DNA of 21,859 bases, taken from NCBI GenBank assembly GCA_963575745.1, contig CAUYUJ010009837.1, positions 10,001-31,859 of the forward strand, in the 5' to 3' direction. The notes beneath the pieces are model-generated. The model was given only the letters and a program-made list of their open reading frames with translations. It had not been told where the DNA came from and ran no database searches. The DNA is from Prorocentrum cordatum. Lineage: Eukaryota > Sar > Dinophyceae > Prorocentrales > Prorocentraceae. A program made the translations under genes and the position numbers. Shown one piece after another: positions 7,188-14,698 of the stretch (within the stretch, counting starts at the first letter, position 1; each line of letters opens with the position of its first letter).

Positions 7188-7440
7188 CACAGATGGAGGG
7201 CGGGTAGTTTTCAAAATGTGGCTCTCGCCTTCGCGCCGCGCACATTCGCTTAATGCATGTGCAAGAGTTCACGGATTGAGGGCGACTGGTTTTCAACATG
7301 TGGTTTTCACCTTAGCGCCGCGCACATTCGTTAAGAACAATGCGAGAGCTTCAAGGATTGAGGGCGGCTCCATTTCAAAACGGTGTTATCGCCTCAGCGC
7401 CGCTCACATTGTTTTTGTTTGAAACATGCAAGACCTTCAC
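7188..7440 (+). repeat. 82-bp satellite, array 1 (three units)
   Basis: Units begin near 7188, 7270 and 7352. Shared blocks are GATTGAGGGCG, GTTTTCAAAATGTGG, CTCGCCTTAGCGCCGCGCAC and ATTCGTTAA. The unit length is not a multiple of three, so it is not coding. A larger array of the same family lies at 15698-16215. Confidence 0.8.
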
Positions 7441-7640
7441 TGATTCACATGATCAGCATACGGGAAATTGTGTTTTGACGGACTCAGGATTATGAGGGTG
7501 CACCAGTTACATTGACTCGCGGTGTTGAAGTCCCATGAATGTTGTTCTGACACCGTTCAGAATCGTCGAGACGCAACACTCAAGTTGATCCGTGGCGTTG
7601 GACTCCCGAGAACAATGCTTTGGCATGTTCCAGGGTCTTC
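7441..7640. repeat. Diverged 73-bp tandem repeat
   Basis: Segments around 7515-7560 and 7588-7633 align (CGGTGTTGAAGTCCC against TGGCGTTGGACTCCC; GACACCGTTCAG against GGCATGTTCCAG) at about 73-bp spacing, with a weaker unit further left. It grades into the FNIP/LRR-like frame to its right and may be decayed LRR coding repeats. Confidence 0.45.
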
Positions 7641-7765
7641 AAAACGGATGTCTTCCAAAGAGGCAGTTCCCTCAGTGGAAATGATCCGTTGAAGGTGCCT
7701 GTGAAGAAGAGGGAGCTTGGAGGAAGGGTTTGTTCCAACGTCGTTGATAACTCTTGGGCTTGCAC
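7580..7765 (-). pseudogene. Possible relic of FNIP/leucine-rich-repeat coding sequence
   Basis: A 61-codon minus-strand frame with no ATG. It reads TLEQTLPPSSL, then TFNGSFPLRELP, then VLKTLEHAKALF. This spacing of L, P, S-S-L and F-N resembles FNIP-type or dinoflagellate-type leucine-rich repeats, which run roughly F-N-x-S-L-x-x-V-x-L-P-S-S-L and carry 22-23 residues per unit. The nearby ~73-bp period is close to such a unit (66-69 bp) with indels. There is a TGA at the end, and the upstream side is cut by a (TCC)n tract, so at best this is a fragment. The family resemblance is from memory and not searched. It could instead be chance. Confidence 0.35.
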
Positions 7766-7766
7766 T

Positions 7767-8002
7767 GGTCGTCCTCCTCCTCCTCCTCCTCCTCCTCCTC
7801 CTCCTCCTCCTCCTCCTTCCTCCTATTCCCTCCCTCCCTCCCTCCCTCCCTCCTCCCCTCCTCCTCCTCCTCCTCCACCTCCTCCTCCTCCTCCATCCTC
7901 TAACTAGAATTTCCTCCTCCCCTCCCCCCCCTCCCTCCTTCCTCCTAAGTTCCCCCTCCCTCCCTCCCTCCTCCTCCCTCCCTCCCCCCTCCCCCCCCCC
8001 CC
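7767..8002 (+). repeat. (TCC)n pyrimidine tract
   Basis: TCC repeats with CCCT interruptions, ending in a run of 13 C. Pyrimidine on the plus strand. Confidence 0.9.
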
Positions 8003-8123
8003 GCGCAGGCGCCCACCGCCGGCCCCGCGCCCGCCCTCCGCGCCGCCGCCGCCGCCGCGGGGCCCGCCGCCGAGGGCGCGCCCGCCGGCCTGACGTCCGC
8101 GGCGTGCACGCTGGCGGGCGCCT

Positions 8124-8141
8124 CGGCGGCGACGGCGACGG

Positions 8142-8181
<40 letters not shown>

Positions 8182-8194
8182 CACGACGACGACC

Positions 8195-8260
<66 letters not shown>

Positions 8261-8350
8261 GCGGCGGCGGCGGTGACGACGACGGCGGCCACGACCACGA
8301 CCACGACGGCAGCGGCGACAGCGGCGGCGGCGACGACGACGACGACCACG
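8124..8350 (+). repeat. (GAC)n/(GGC)n trinucleotide tract
   Basis: GGCGAC repeats pass into a long GAC run (about 8155-8250), then GGC, then GAC/CAC/GGC mixtures. Poly-Asp, poly-Thr and poly-Arg/Val translations are repeat artefacts. Confidence 0.9.
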
Positions 8351-8528
8351 AGCACCGCCGCAGAGGCTCACGGGCCACTCCAGCCTGGGGAGGCCTTCCA
8401 GCGCCCGCCCCTCGCCGGGGGCGCTGCCCAGGGGTGCCCGGATGGTCCCGAGCGGCCGCTGGAGAGCCGAGCTATGCTTGGCGGACGACGCACGACGGAC
8501 GGCGGACGACGCCCTCGTAGGGCGACGA

Positions 8529-8709
8529 GATTTATCGGGGGAGAAAAAGATACGGATACGTGTTGTCCCCCTTCGTTTTCGGCCTTTCCTGGTCCTCCTG
8601 GGGAATCCTCGTTGTCACCGCTGGATTCGCCTCGAAATTCTGGTCAGAACGCACCCCAAGAGAGGTCCGGGGACAACACGTATCCGTATCTTTCCGCCCC
8701 CAAAATTTA
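8529..8709. mobile_element. Foldback element, family D, intact copy
   Basis: A 22-bp perfect inverted repeat (8549-8570 against 8669-8690; it contains GATACGGATACGTGTTG) lies inside imperfect outer arms (TTTATCGGGGG at the left, CCCCCAAAATTTAT at the right). Partial copies of its right portion occur at 3914-4072. No ORF of its own. It abuts element E, sharing the TTTATAT end. Confidence 0.72.
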
Positions 8710-8923
8710 TATCGGGGAGACGTAAGACTCGGGTACGGGGGACTCGGGTTGGCCCGACAGGGCCTACAAAAAATGACGAGGCCCAATCTGAAATTTGACG
8801 CGAGCTCCCGCTGCAGACATCCCACGAAAACTGGACCGTCAAAATCCAGGACGCGCTCGTCAAAAAAGCGTCGGCAAACCCGAGTTCCGGCTTACTCGGG
8901 TCTTGCGTTTCCCCGATTATAAA
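8706..8923. mobile_element. Foldback element, family E
   Basis: The left end TTTATATCGGGGAGACGTAA matches the reverse complement of the right end, TTTATAATCGGGGAAACGCA. Pairing continues with GACTCGGG and ACTCGGGTT, then more loosely inward (GACGAGG against the complement of CGCTCGTC), giving arms of roughly 50 bp strong plus 40 bp weak. It shares the TTTAT..CGGGG end sequence with D. Single copy here. Confidence 0.7.
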
Positions 8924-8954
8924 CTGATATAAATTGCTCCTTGGCCACGCTCAA

Positions 8955-9033
8955 CCTGAACCCGGCAGCGGTGTATACGCTACGCCCTCCTGGCTTGGCC
9001 AGATGGGGGGTATGCACAGTTGCCGGTTTCAGG
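8955..9033. mobile_element. Foldback element, family F
   Basis: CCTGAACCCGGCAGCGGTGT pairs in perfect register with ACAGTTGCCGGTTTCAGG (8955-8974 against 9016-9033, few mismatches), and GTGTATAC pairs with GTATGCAC. The apex holds CTGGCTTGGCCAG. Weaker pairing may extend it to about 8941-9043. Single copy here, so mobility is inferred. Confidence 0.6.
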
Positions 9034-9101
9034 ACGGGCCTGGCGGCGAAAGGCGGACGACGGGCGACACCCTCGTCGACGACAGCGGCGACTTGAGGCG
9101 A

Positions 9102-9128
9102 CGGCGGCGGCGGCGGCGGCGGCGGCCC
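9102..9128 (+). repeat. (CGG)n short tract
   Basis: About nine CGG units after a GAC/GGC-rich stretch. Confidence 0.85.
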
Positions 9129-9244
9129 GGCATGGCGCCCTGCGCCGCCGCGAGAAGTGCGGGACCCGGCGGCCGTGGCGGCTCTCACCTCTGAGGGAAC
9201 GGCAGTTTTTTTTATTGAGTCGGCAGCGCAGGGGGTCCTCAATA

Positions 9245-9439
9245 GAGGAACAAGAAGTGGCATAAGCATAAAGATGCGGAGGTCCGTGCGGACTTCTTGG
9301 ATCGGCGCTGGACCCCCCTCCCTGGCGCGCAGAGCGCGCCAGTGGCGGCGCCTGAGGCGCCGCCGGGGGGCCCCAGCGCCGATCCGAGAAATCCGCGCGG
9401 ACCTCTGAGTTTTTATGCTTATGCCACTTTTTGTTCCCC
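9245..9439. mobile_element. Foldback element, family C, copy 3
   Basis: The most complete C copy, 195 bp. Outer arms pair in exact register (GAGGAACAAGAAGTGGCATA at the left against TATGCCACTTTTTGTTCCCC at the right), and the inner arms match too (GGTCCGTGCGGACTTCTTGG against CCGAGAAATCCGCGCGGACC). The core has the two palindromes CTGGCGCGC-aga-GCGCGCCAG and GGCGGCGCC-tga-GGCGCCGCC. It is oriented like C1. Confidence 0.8.
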
Positions 9440-9485
9440 TACTCAAGCGCGGGCAGCAGATGGAAGTGTTAATTTCGGTAGTCAC

Positions 9486-9616
9486 ATGCGAACCCAACCC
9501 CACCACCCCACGATTTCTAAGGGGGAGGTGGAGTTCACTTCGCTCGGGAGGTCCTGAACGAAGCGAACCCCACCTCCCCCCTTGGAAATCGTGGGGCGTT
9601 GGGGTAGGGTTCGCAT
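9486..9616. mobile_element. Foldback element, family G
   Basis: The left arm begins ATGCGAACCCAACCCCACCA and the right arm ends TTGGGGTAGGGTTCGCAT. With CCCACGATTTC/GAAATCGTGGG and GGGGGAGGTGG/CCACCTCCCCC inside, about 55 bp pair with only a few mismatches. The loop is about 18 nt. No coding capacity. Confidence 0.72.
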
Positions 9617-9816
9617 ATGGCTTCCTATAGCTGCGATCGAGCATTGTCGAAGGCACAGTGTACGAGACGTCGCACACGGTCAAGTGCAAGCGATGGGTGG
9701 TGTGCCAGAGGGACAGCAATCCCAAACGTACACATGCAGCGACCAGAAAAATGAGAAGACTCAACTCAAAGTGAAGTGAAACGCAAGCAGACCGGTGTTA
9801 ATTGGCGGCCCGGATG

Positions 9817-9998
9817 ACAACACACACGCACACATACCCATACCCCTAGGGAGGTCGGAGGGAGGAGGACTGGCTATGGGTATTGGGTGCGGTTCGTCGG
9901 ACCACCGGGGAGGCTCCCGTTCGAGAGGGGGCCTCCATCTGGCAACACGCACCCATAGCCCCGTCCGCCCCCCCTCATGGGTACGGGTGTGTGCTGTT
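9817..9998. mobile_element. Foldback element, family H, diverged
   Basis: The left arm (CAACACACACGCACACATAC, then CCATACCCCTAGGG) pairs with the right arm (CTCATGGGTACGGGTGTGTG, then CTGTT); next inward, CTATGGGTATTGGGTGCG pairs with CGCACCCATAG. The apex is GGAGGCTCCC and GGGGGCCTCC. Several indels show that it is older than C3 or G. Confidence 0.55.
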
Positions 9999-10527
9999 CG
10001 CTCGTCAGCTTCGGGTCCCTCCGGAGGAAGACTGGGCCTGCGAGGCGCGGCTGTGCAGTCGGTGGGGGGAGCTTCGACGGCGAAGTCCGAAGCCCACCCT
10101 CGCCCATCACATGTTCGGGCAGCTCGATGGGCGGCGGGCGCAGGGCTCCGGATTCGTCGAACCTGCGTCGGAGTCCGAGCTCTTCCCCCGCCCCCTAGTT
10201 ATCGAATCAGGAAAATCCGTGGCTGGTGGGTGTGAGGTTCGGAGGTCGCCACCTTGAGCTGCCTCTGCCCAGTTTCGCTCTCCGCGCCGCTCGATGGCAA
10301 CAACGCCCGATGCCCATCCGTCATGTCATGCTTTTGCGTTTCTGCCTCTTGGCTTTTGGCATGGACGTTTCATGTCTGCAAGTCTGCGCGATGCCACTGA
10401 TTGTCAATTCATCGCCCTTTGCCAACTTCTCTGAAACTACATCACTCAACATGGTGTTTTTCTGATGGCGCGCCGCGCGTCCATGTTCCCTTGTGTTTTT
10501 TTCCGATGCGAGCTACACGAGCAATGA
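9999..10527. other. Unassigned sequence
   Basis: Ordinary composition. A weak inverted similarity links about 10071-10096 with 10140-10170, too diverged to call. No recognisable gene. Confidence 0.4.
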
Positions 10528-10830
10528 TCAGTTGCCGGTGGCGTGAAACAACTCCCCTCGCGGTGGCATGAATTTTACAGCAATATGCATGCTTTCTTCT
10601 GCCCAGCCATGATCAGTGTTCCAACACATGAAGTACGTCCATGTGTCGGCTTCTCCGTGGTCTGCTAGATGCTCTCCTGCACATTCCAGTATGCGGCCTT
10701 CCAAGCCCATGCCAGAACCAGTACGTTCGTTCTCCAACGTGACCGATGGTAAGCACGCAGGTGAAGGATGCGCCTGGCCCTCGTTTTCAGTCTCGTCCAA
10801 CGCGCGGCCTTCACCACCATGTATATGCAT
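10528..10830 (-). CDS. Hypothetical protein, 100 aa
   Basis: Not recognised. An ATG-started frame of 100 codons on the minus strand, in a stretch free of repeats. The second half is unusually protein-like: ILECAGEHLADHGEADTW, then YFMCWNTDHGWAEESMHIAV, then KFMPPRGELFHATGN before the stop. It mixes Trp, Cys, His, Met and acidic residues, and its codons are unbiased, unlike the repeat-derived frames nearby. The frame continues open upstream to about 10869 without another ATG. No signal peptide or membrane segment is apparent. A competing plus-strand frame (10616-10978) overlaps it. It might be a terminal exon or a gene fragment. Confidence 0.28.
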   Translation of the reverse strand: MHIHGGEGRALDETENEGQAHPSPACLPSVTLENERTGSGMGLEGRILECAGEHLADHGEADTWTYFMCWNTDHGWAEESMHIAVKFMPPRGELFHATGN

Positions 10831-10888
10831 GCTGTTCGGTGTTTGCTCCGTGCGTTGTGTATCACCCAAGTCTGCTTGCTCTCAAATG

Positions 10889-10914
10889 CCTGCATGCTTA
10901 TCTGAACATGCAGG
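10889..10914. repeat. Perfect hairpin before GGA tract
   Basis: CCTGCATG and CATGCAGG are perfect inverted copies around a 10-nt loop, directly adjoining the GGA tract. Confidence 0.5.
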
Positions 10915-10990
10915 CGGAGGAGGAGGAGGAGGCGGGGGAGGAGGAGGGGGAGAAGGAAGAGGAGGAGGGACAGGATGAGGAGAAGGAAGG
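10915..10990 (+). repeat. (GGA)n purine tract
   Basis: GGA repeats with GGG and GAA interruptions. Purine on the plus strand. Confidence 0.85.
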
Positions 10991-11294
10991 GGACCACTGT
11001 AAACCCGGCGCTCATCCATGGTGCAGGAGCGCCTCCTCTGGAGCTCAGTCCCCCTCCTCGTGCCGCACCCTTGGACGCAGGGAAAACCAGCTCCTCTCTT
11101 CGCCGTGGTGGGAGCCCGACGGAATGCCGAGGACCTCACGGGGCTGCCGCAGGTTCAAAGCATTGCGCAGGGAAGCTCGGGGCCAGCTCCGTTGTGGCGG
11201 CGCGCCGGCGGGGGAAGTGCGAGAGGGCTGCCGCTTCCAGAAGGCGACGGGGCTTCTCGGAAGACCCCTGAGCCTCCTGAGAAGGCCCGCCCCC
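10991..11294. other. Unique-looking spacer between two purine tracts
   Basis: About 300 bp of mixed sequence. All three plus frames are open for most of its length, so none stands out. The right end (11225-11294) carries CTTCTCGGAAGACCCC- and CCTGAGAAGGCC-type words like those at 4200-4320. Confidence 0.4.
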
Positions 11295-11514
11295 TGAGAA
11301 GGAGGAGAACGAGGAGGACGAGGAGGAGGAGGGAGGAGGAGGAGGAAGGAGGAGGAGGAAGGAGGAGGAGGACGAGGAGGACGAGGAGGACGAGGACGAG
11401 AAGGAGGAGGAAGGAGGAGGAGGAGGAAGGAGGAGGAAGAGAGGAGGAGGACGAGGAGGACGAGGAAGAGGAGGAGGAGGAGGAGGAGGAGGAGGAGGAG
11501 GAGAAAAAGGAGGA
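11295..11514 (+). repeat. (GGA)n/(GAC)n purine-rich tract
   Basis: GGA repeats with regular GAC and GAA insertions, ending in a pure GGA run. Purine-rich on the plus strand. Confidence 0.9.
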
Positions 11515-11657
11515 CGATCGCCCCCTCTGGGCGCGGCGCCGATCTCTCTTTCCGGCCCTGGCCAGGTTCCCTCACGGCTTTGCCCGGCGCCGGCGACCCC
11601 ATCCCGACCGTTTCGGGCCCGCTGCAGCCCCTGCCAGTCTTTCCAGCCTTGGCTTAA

Positions 11658-11827
11658 CGAGCGGAGAACGGTATAAGATAAACTTTTTCGCCGTCGGGGA
11701 CACCGCCCCTGGGCGGCTGGAGAGTTTATACCCTTACGGTGGCACCGTAGGGGTATAAACTTTCCAGCCGCCCAGGGGCTGGTGTCCCCGACGGCGAAAA
11801 AGTTTATCTTATACCGTTCTCCGCTCG
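11658..11827. mobile_element. Near-perfect 170-bp palindrome (family I)
   Basis: Arms of 84 and 85 bp are inverted copies centred on a single G at 11742 (ACGGTG-G-CACCGT), with only a handful of mismatches and one 1-bp indel. Landmarks are GAACGGTATAAGATAAAC at the left and GTTTATCTTATACCGTTC at the right; CCCCTGGGCGGCTGG against CCAGCCGCCCAGGGG. There is essentially no loop and no ORF. This could be a very young foldback element, an inverted duplication formed during replication, or a hairpin RNA source. An assembly or library artefact must also be considered. Confidence 0.8.
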
Positions 11828-12278
11828 CTGATTGGCCACTCGCACTTTCACCGAAGTCCTAATTTTCACTGTGTCCAGCCTGTCTGCTCCCGCGGACCAG
11901 GCGCCCACGCTCTGACACCCTTGCTTTCTGCGCTGCGCTGGCCCGTGGTACGGTAGAGGGAAACAATCACTGAACACTCCCCCTCTCCCCCAAACTCAAT
12001 GTTGGCACGCGCGGGGGAAACTGCGGTCGAAGTGCACCTCATCAGACCCACCGCCAACTTTGAACGTTGGGGGGAGGGGGAAGCGTTGACGGATGAGTGT
12101 GGCATGTGTTCGCCAATCTGTGCCGAGGCCTGTGTTCTGGGGCCGCCCGGAGGCCCCCGCTGGCCCCCTCGGAGGCTTCGGGAGGCCCCCAGAGCGGTCC
12201 AAACGCACGGGGGCGATGGAGTCTGTCGGTCCTCGGCCCCCGCCCTCGGCGCTCGCTTCGCGCCGCGGAGGCTGCTGG

Positions 12279-12416
12279 CTTGGCATCGCTCGGGCGTGTG
12301 CATGTTTTCTCGGCGAGAACCATCGAGGACTATCCTGGACCCATCGGGCAAAGAAAACGCGCGCGAAACCGAACCATGCATGGGAAATGGACGTCCGATG
12401 ACGTCCGAGCGACGGC
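12279..12416. mobile_element. MITE-like element, family M, copy 3
   Basis: Begins CTTGGCATCGCTCGGGCGTG and aligns with copies 1 and 2 throughout (CTCGGCGAGAACCATCGAGG, then GCGCGAAACCGAA, then GGGAAATGGACGTCCGA). Near the right end ACGTCCGATG is followed by a second ACGTCCGA, a small internal duplication. The end (GAGCGACGGCAAG) is diverged and the flanks show no target-site duplication. A (TCC)n tract starts immediately after it. Confidence 0.7.
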
Positions 12417-12419
12417 AAG

Positions 12420-12736
12420 TCCTCCCTTCCTCTTCCTCCTCCTCCTCCTCCTCCTCCTCCTCGCTCCTCCTCCTCCTCCTCCTCCTCCTCCTCCTCCTCC
12501 TCCTCCCCCCTCCTCCTCCTCCACCTCCTCCTCCTCCCCTCCTCCTCCTCCTCCTCCTCTCCTCCTCCTCCTCCTCCTCCTCCTCCTCCTCCTTACTCCT
12601 CCCTCCTCCTCCCCCTCACCCCCTTCCCCCTCCCCCTTCCCCCTCCCCCCCTTCCCCATTGCCCCTTCCCCCATTGCCCCTTCCCCCTCCCCCTCCCCCT
12701 CCCTCCCCCTCCTTCCCCTCCTCCCTCTCCTCCTCC
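12420..12736 (+). repeat. (TCC)n then (CCCCTT)n pyrimidine tract
   Basis: TCC repeats to about 12600, then CCCCTTCC/CCCCATTG repeats, then TCC again. Pyrimidine on the plus strand. Confidence 0.92.
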
Positions 12737-12936
12737 GGGGGAGGATCAAGAGACGCCCGAGAACCATGGCACCCTCGGGTCGCCTGTGGGGGCGCGACGG
12801 TGGGCGGAGACGATCGCGCTGCGCGCGGCGGTGGCCTGGGCCCGAGCGCTGCCGTTCTTCGGAGGGCGGCGCGAGGGCGCGAGGCCACGAAGACAATCGC
12901 GCGTCTCGCACCGCGAGGCGCGATGCGCGATGCGCG
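12737..12936. other. GC-rich spacer between TCC and GGA tracts
   Basis: About 200 bp of GC-rich sequence with many GCG words. Several frames are open and none has a recognisable domain. It lies at the centre of a TCC-spacer-GGA arrangement that could fold back on itself. Confidence 0.4.
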
Positions 12937-13298
12937 AAGGAGGAGGCGGAGGAGGGAGGACGACGTGGACGAGGAGGAGGACGAGGAGGACGAGGAGGAG
13001 GACGAGGAGACGGAGGAGGACGAGGAGGACGAGGAGGACGAGGAGGACGAGGAGGAGGAGGAGACGGAGGAGGAGGAGGAGGAGGAGGACGAGGAGGACA
13101 AGGAGGGCAAGGAGGACGAGGAGGAGGAGGAGGAGGAGGAGGAGGAGGAAGGACAGGAGGAGGAGATGAGAGAGAAGGAGGAGGAGAAGAGAGGAGTGGA
13201 AGGAGAGGAGGACGAGGAGGACAGGATGAACGCGGAGGAAAAAAAGGAAAAATAAAAAAAAAAAGAGAAGAAGAGGAGAGGAGGAAAGAGGGGGGGAG
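12937..13298 (+). repeat. (GGA)n/(GAC)n purine-rich tract
   Basis: GGA with GAC interspersed, then an A-rich patch (13238-13272), then GGAAAGAGGGGGG. Purine-rich on the plus strand. Confidence 0.92.
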
Positions 13299-13598
13299 AT
13301 GATGATGATGATGAAGATGATGATGATGAGTGATGATGATGATGATGATGATGATGATGTGATGTTTTTTTGATGATGATTGATGATATGATGAATGATG
13401 ATGATGAGGATGAAGATGAGATGATGATGTGGTGGTGGTGGTGGTGGTGGTGATGATGATGATGATGATGATGATGCTGATGCTGATGCTGATGCTGATG
13501 CTGATGCTGATGCTGATGCTGATGCTGATGCTGATGCTGATGCTGATGCATGGTGCATGGTGCATGGTGCATGATGCATGATGCATGATGCATGATGC

Positions 13599-13652
<54 letters not shown>

Positions 13653-14045
13653 CTGATGATGATGATGATGATGATGATGTTGTTGAGGATGATGCTGATG
13701 ATGATGATGATGAGGATGATGATGATGATGCTGGTAATGACGATGATTATGCTGATGATGCTGGTGTTGGTGGTGCTGGTGCTGATCCTGATGCTGCTGT
13801 TGCTGATGATGGTGATGATGCTGATGACGATGCTGATGCGATTGATACTGATACTGATACTGATAGACGCACTGATACTGCTACTGCTACTGATGCTGCT
13901 GATCATTATGATGCTGATGCTGCTGATGCTGCTGATGATAATGCTGCTGCTGATGATGATGGTGATGGTGATGGTGATGGTGATGGTGATGGTGATGGTG
14001 ATGGTGATGGTGATGGTGATGGTGGTGATGGTGATGATGATGCTG
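13299..14045 (+). repeat. (ATG)n-derived compound microsatellite, 0.75 kb
   Basis: GATGAT repeats with nested higher-order arrays: a GATGCT hexamer array (13473-13549, about 12.8 units), a TGCATGR heptamer array (13546-13602), GATACT and GCTACT variants (about 13848-13890), and a GGTGAT hexamer array (13957-14033, nearly 13 units). Poly-Met, poly-Asp, poly-His and poly-Ile/Ser/Thr translations are artefacts. Confidence 0.93.
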
Positions 14046-14104
14046 AGGAGGAGGAGAAGGAGGAGAAGGCGAAAGAGGAGGAGGAGGAGGAGGAGGAGGA
14101 GGAA
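14046..14104 (+). repeat. (GGA)n purine tract
   Basis: GGA/GAA repeats directly following the ATG-derived array. Confidence 0.9.
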
Positions 14105-14387
14105 TGAGACCATGGACCAGGACAAGGCTGCCGCCCTCCGTTCGCGAGCGCCTGCGGGGCGCGGCGCCGCGCGATTGCACCGCGCACCCCGCGCGCCGAG
14201 GTGGCCGCCGCCGGCGTGGTGTCTGCGGCGGGCCGCCGCCGCGCCGCGAAGAAGGCGCGCCGCCACCTCGCCCAAGCCGCAGCCTTCACTGCCGCCAGAC
14301 GGGCCCCGCCCCGCCCCCGTCCGCCCCGCTCTCCCGCCCTCCCGCTCTGCTCCTCTGCCCTCCTGCGTGCCATCCTCCCTCGCCACC
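14105..14387. other. GC-rich spacer between GGA and TCC tracts
   Basis: Very GC-rich and open in frames on both strands. One plus frame reads APRTPRAEVAAAGVVSAAG, which is alanine-rich and exon-like, but the minus strand is equally open. No call is justified. Confidence 0.4.
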
Positions 14388-14698
14388 TTTCCTTCCTCCT
14401 CCTCCTCCTCCCCCTCCCCCTCCTCCTCCTCTTCGTTTCTCCCCCTCTTCCTCCTGCTCCTCCTCCACCTTTCCCTCCTCCTCCTCCTCCTCCTTCTCTC
14501 CTCCTTCTCCTCCTCCTCCTTCTCCTCCTCTTCATCTCTCCTTTCCTCCTCATGCTCTTCCCCTCCACCTCCTCCTCCTCCTCCTCCACCTGTCCGTCCT
14601 CCTCCTCCTTCTCCTCGTCCTTCTCCTCCTCTTCCGTCTTCTTCTCCTCCTCCTCCTCCTCTTCCTCCTCCTCCTTCTCCTCATCCTGCTCTTCATCC
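14388..14698 (+). repeat. (TCC)n pyrimidine tract
   Basis: TCC repeats with CTT and CCA interruptions. Pyrimidine on the plus strand. Confidence 0.9.

Larger units (their letters stand above)
8009..8725 (+). other. Exon-like open frame, Ala/Thr-rich
   Basis: Directly after the C-rich tract is CGCAG followed by GCGCCCACCGCC, the form of a 3' splice site. The frame starting at 8009 stays open to a TAA at 8723-8725. It first reads alanine-rich (for example AAEGAPAGLTSAACTLAGAS), then poly-threonine through the (GAC)n tract, then ordinary residues, and finally runs into foldback element D. The first 40 codons look like GC-rich algal exon sequence. However, no protein family is recognised, GC-rich DNA has few stops, and the frame ends inside a mobile element. 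It may be an exon remnant or nothing. Confidence 0.18.

Noticed and set aside
7188-7440. 82-bp satellite as a CRISPR array or coding repeat
   Set aside because: Whole units are homologous with no repeat/spacer division, and the period is not a multiple of three.
7717-8520. Poly-Leu/Pro and poly-Asp frame, also the minus-strand poly-Ser/Arg frames
   Set aside because: Pure translation of the (TCC)n and (GAC)n tracts, with every frame open.
11999-13302. Two overlapping ~400-codon plus-strand frames
   Set aside because: They cross the M3 element and the TCC and GGA tracts; both frames are open because the tracts lack stops.
13546-13602. CRISPR-like regular spacing of TGCATGR units
   Set aside because: Units are contiguous heptamers without unique spacers; it is a microsatellite.
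12746-14386. 546-codon minus-strand frame rich in Ile, Ser, Thr and Leu
   Set aside because: Derived from the ATG, GGA and GAC arrays; the non-repeat ends show no domain.
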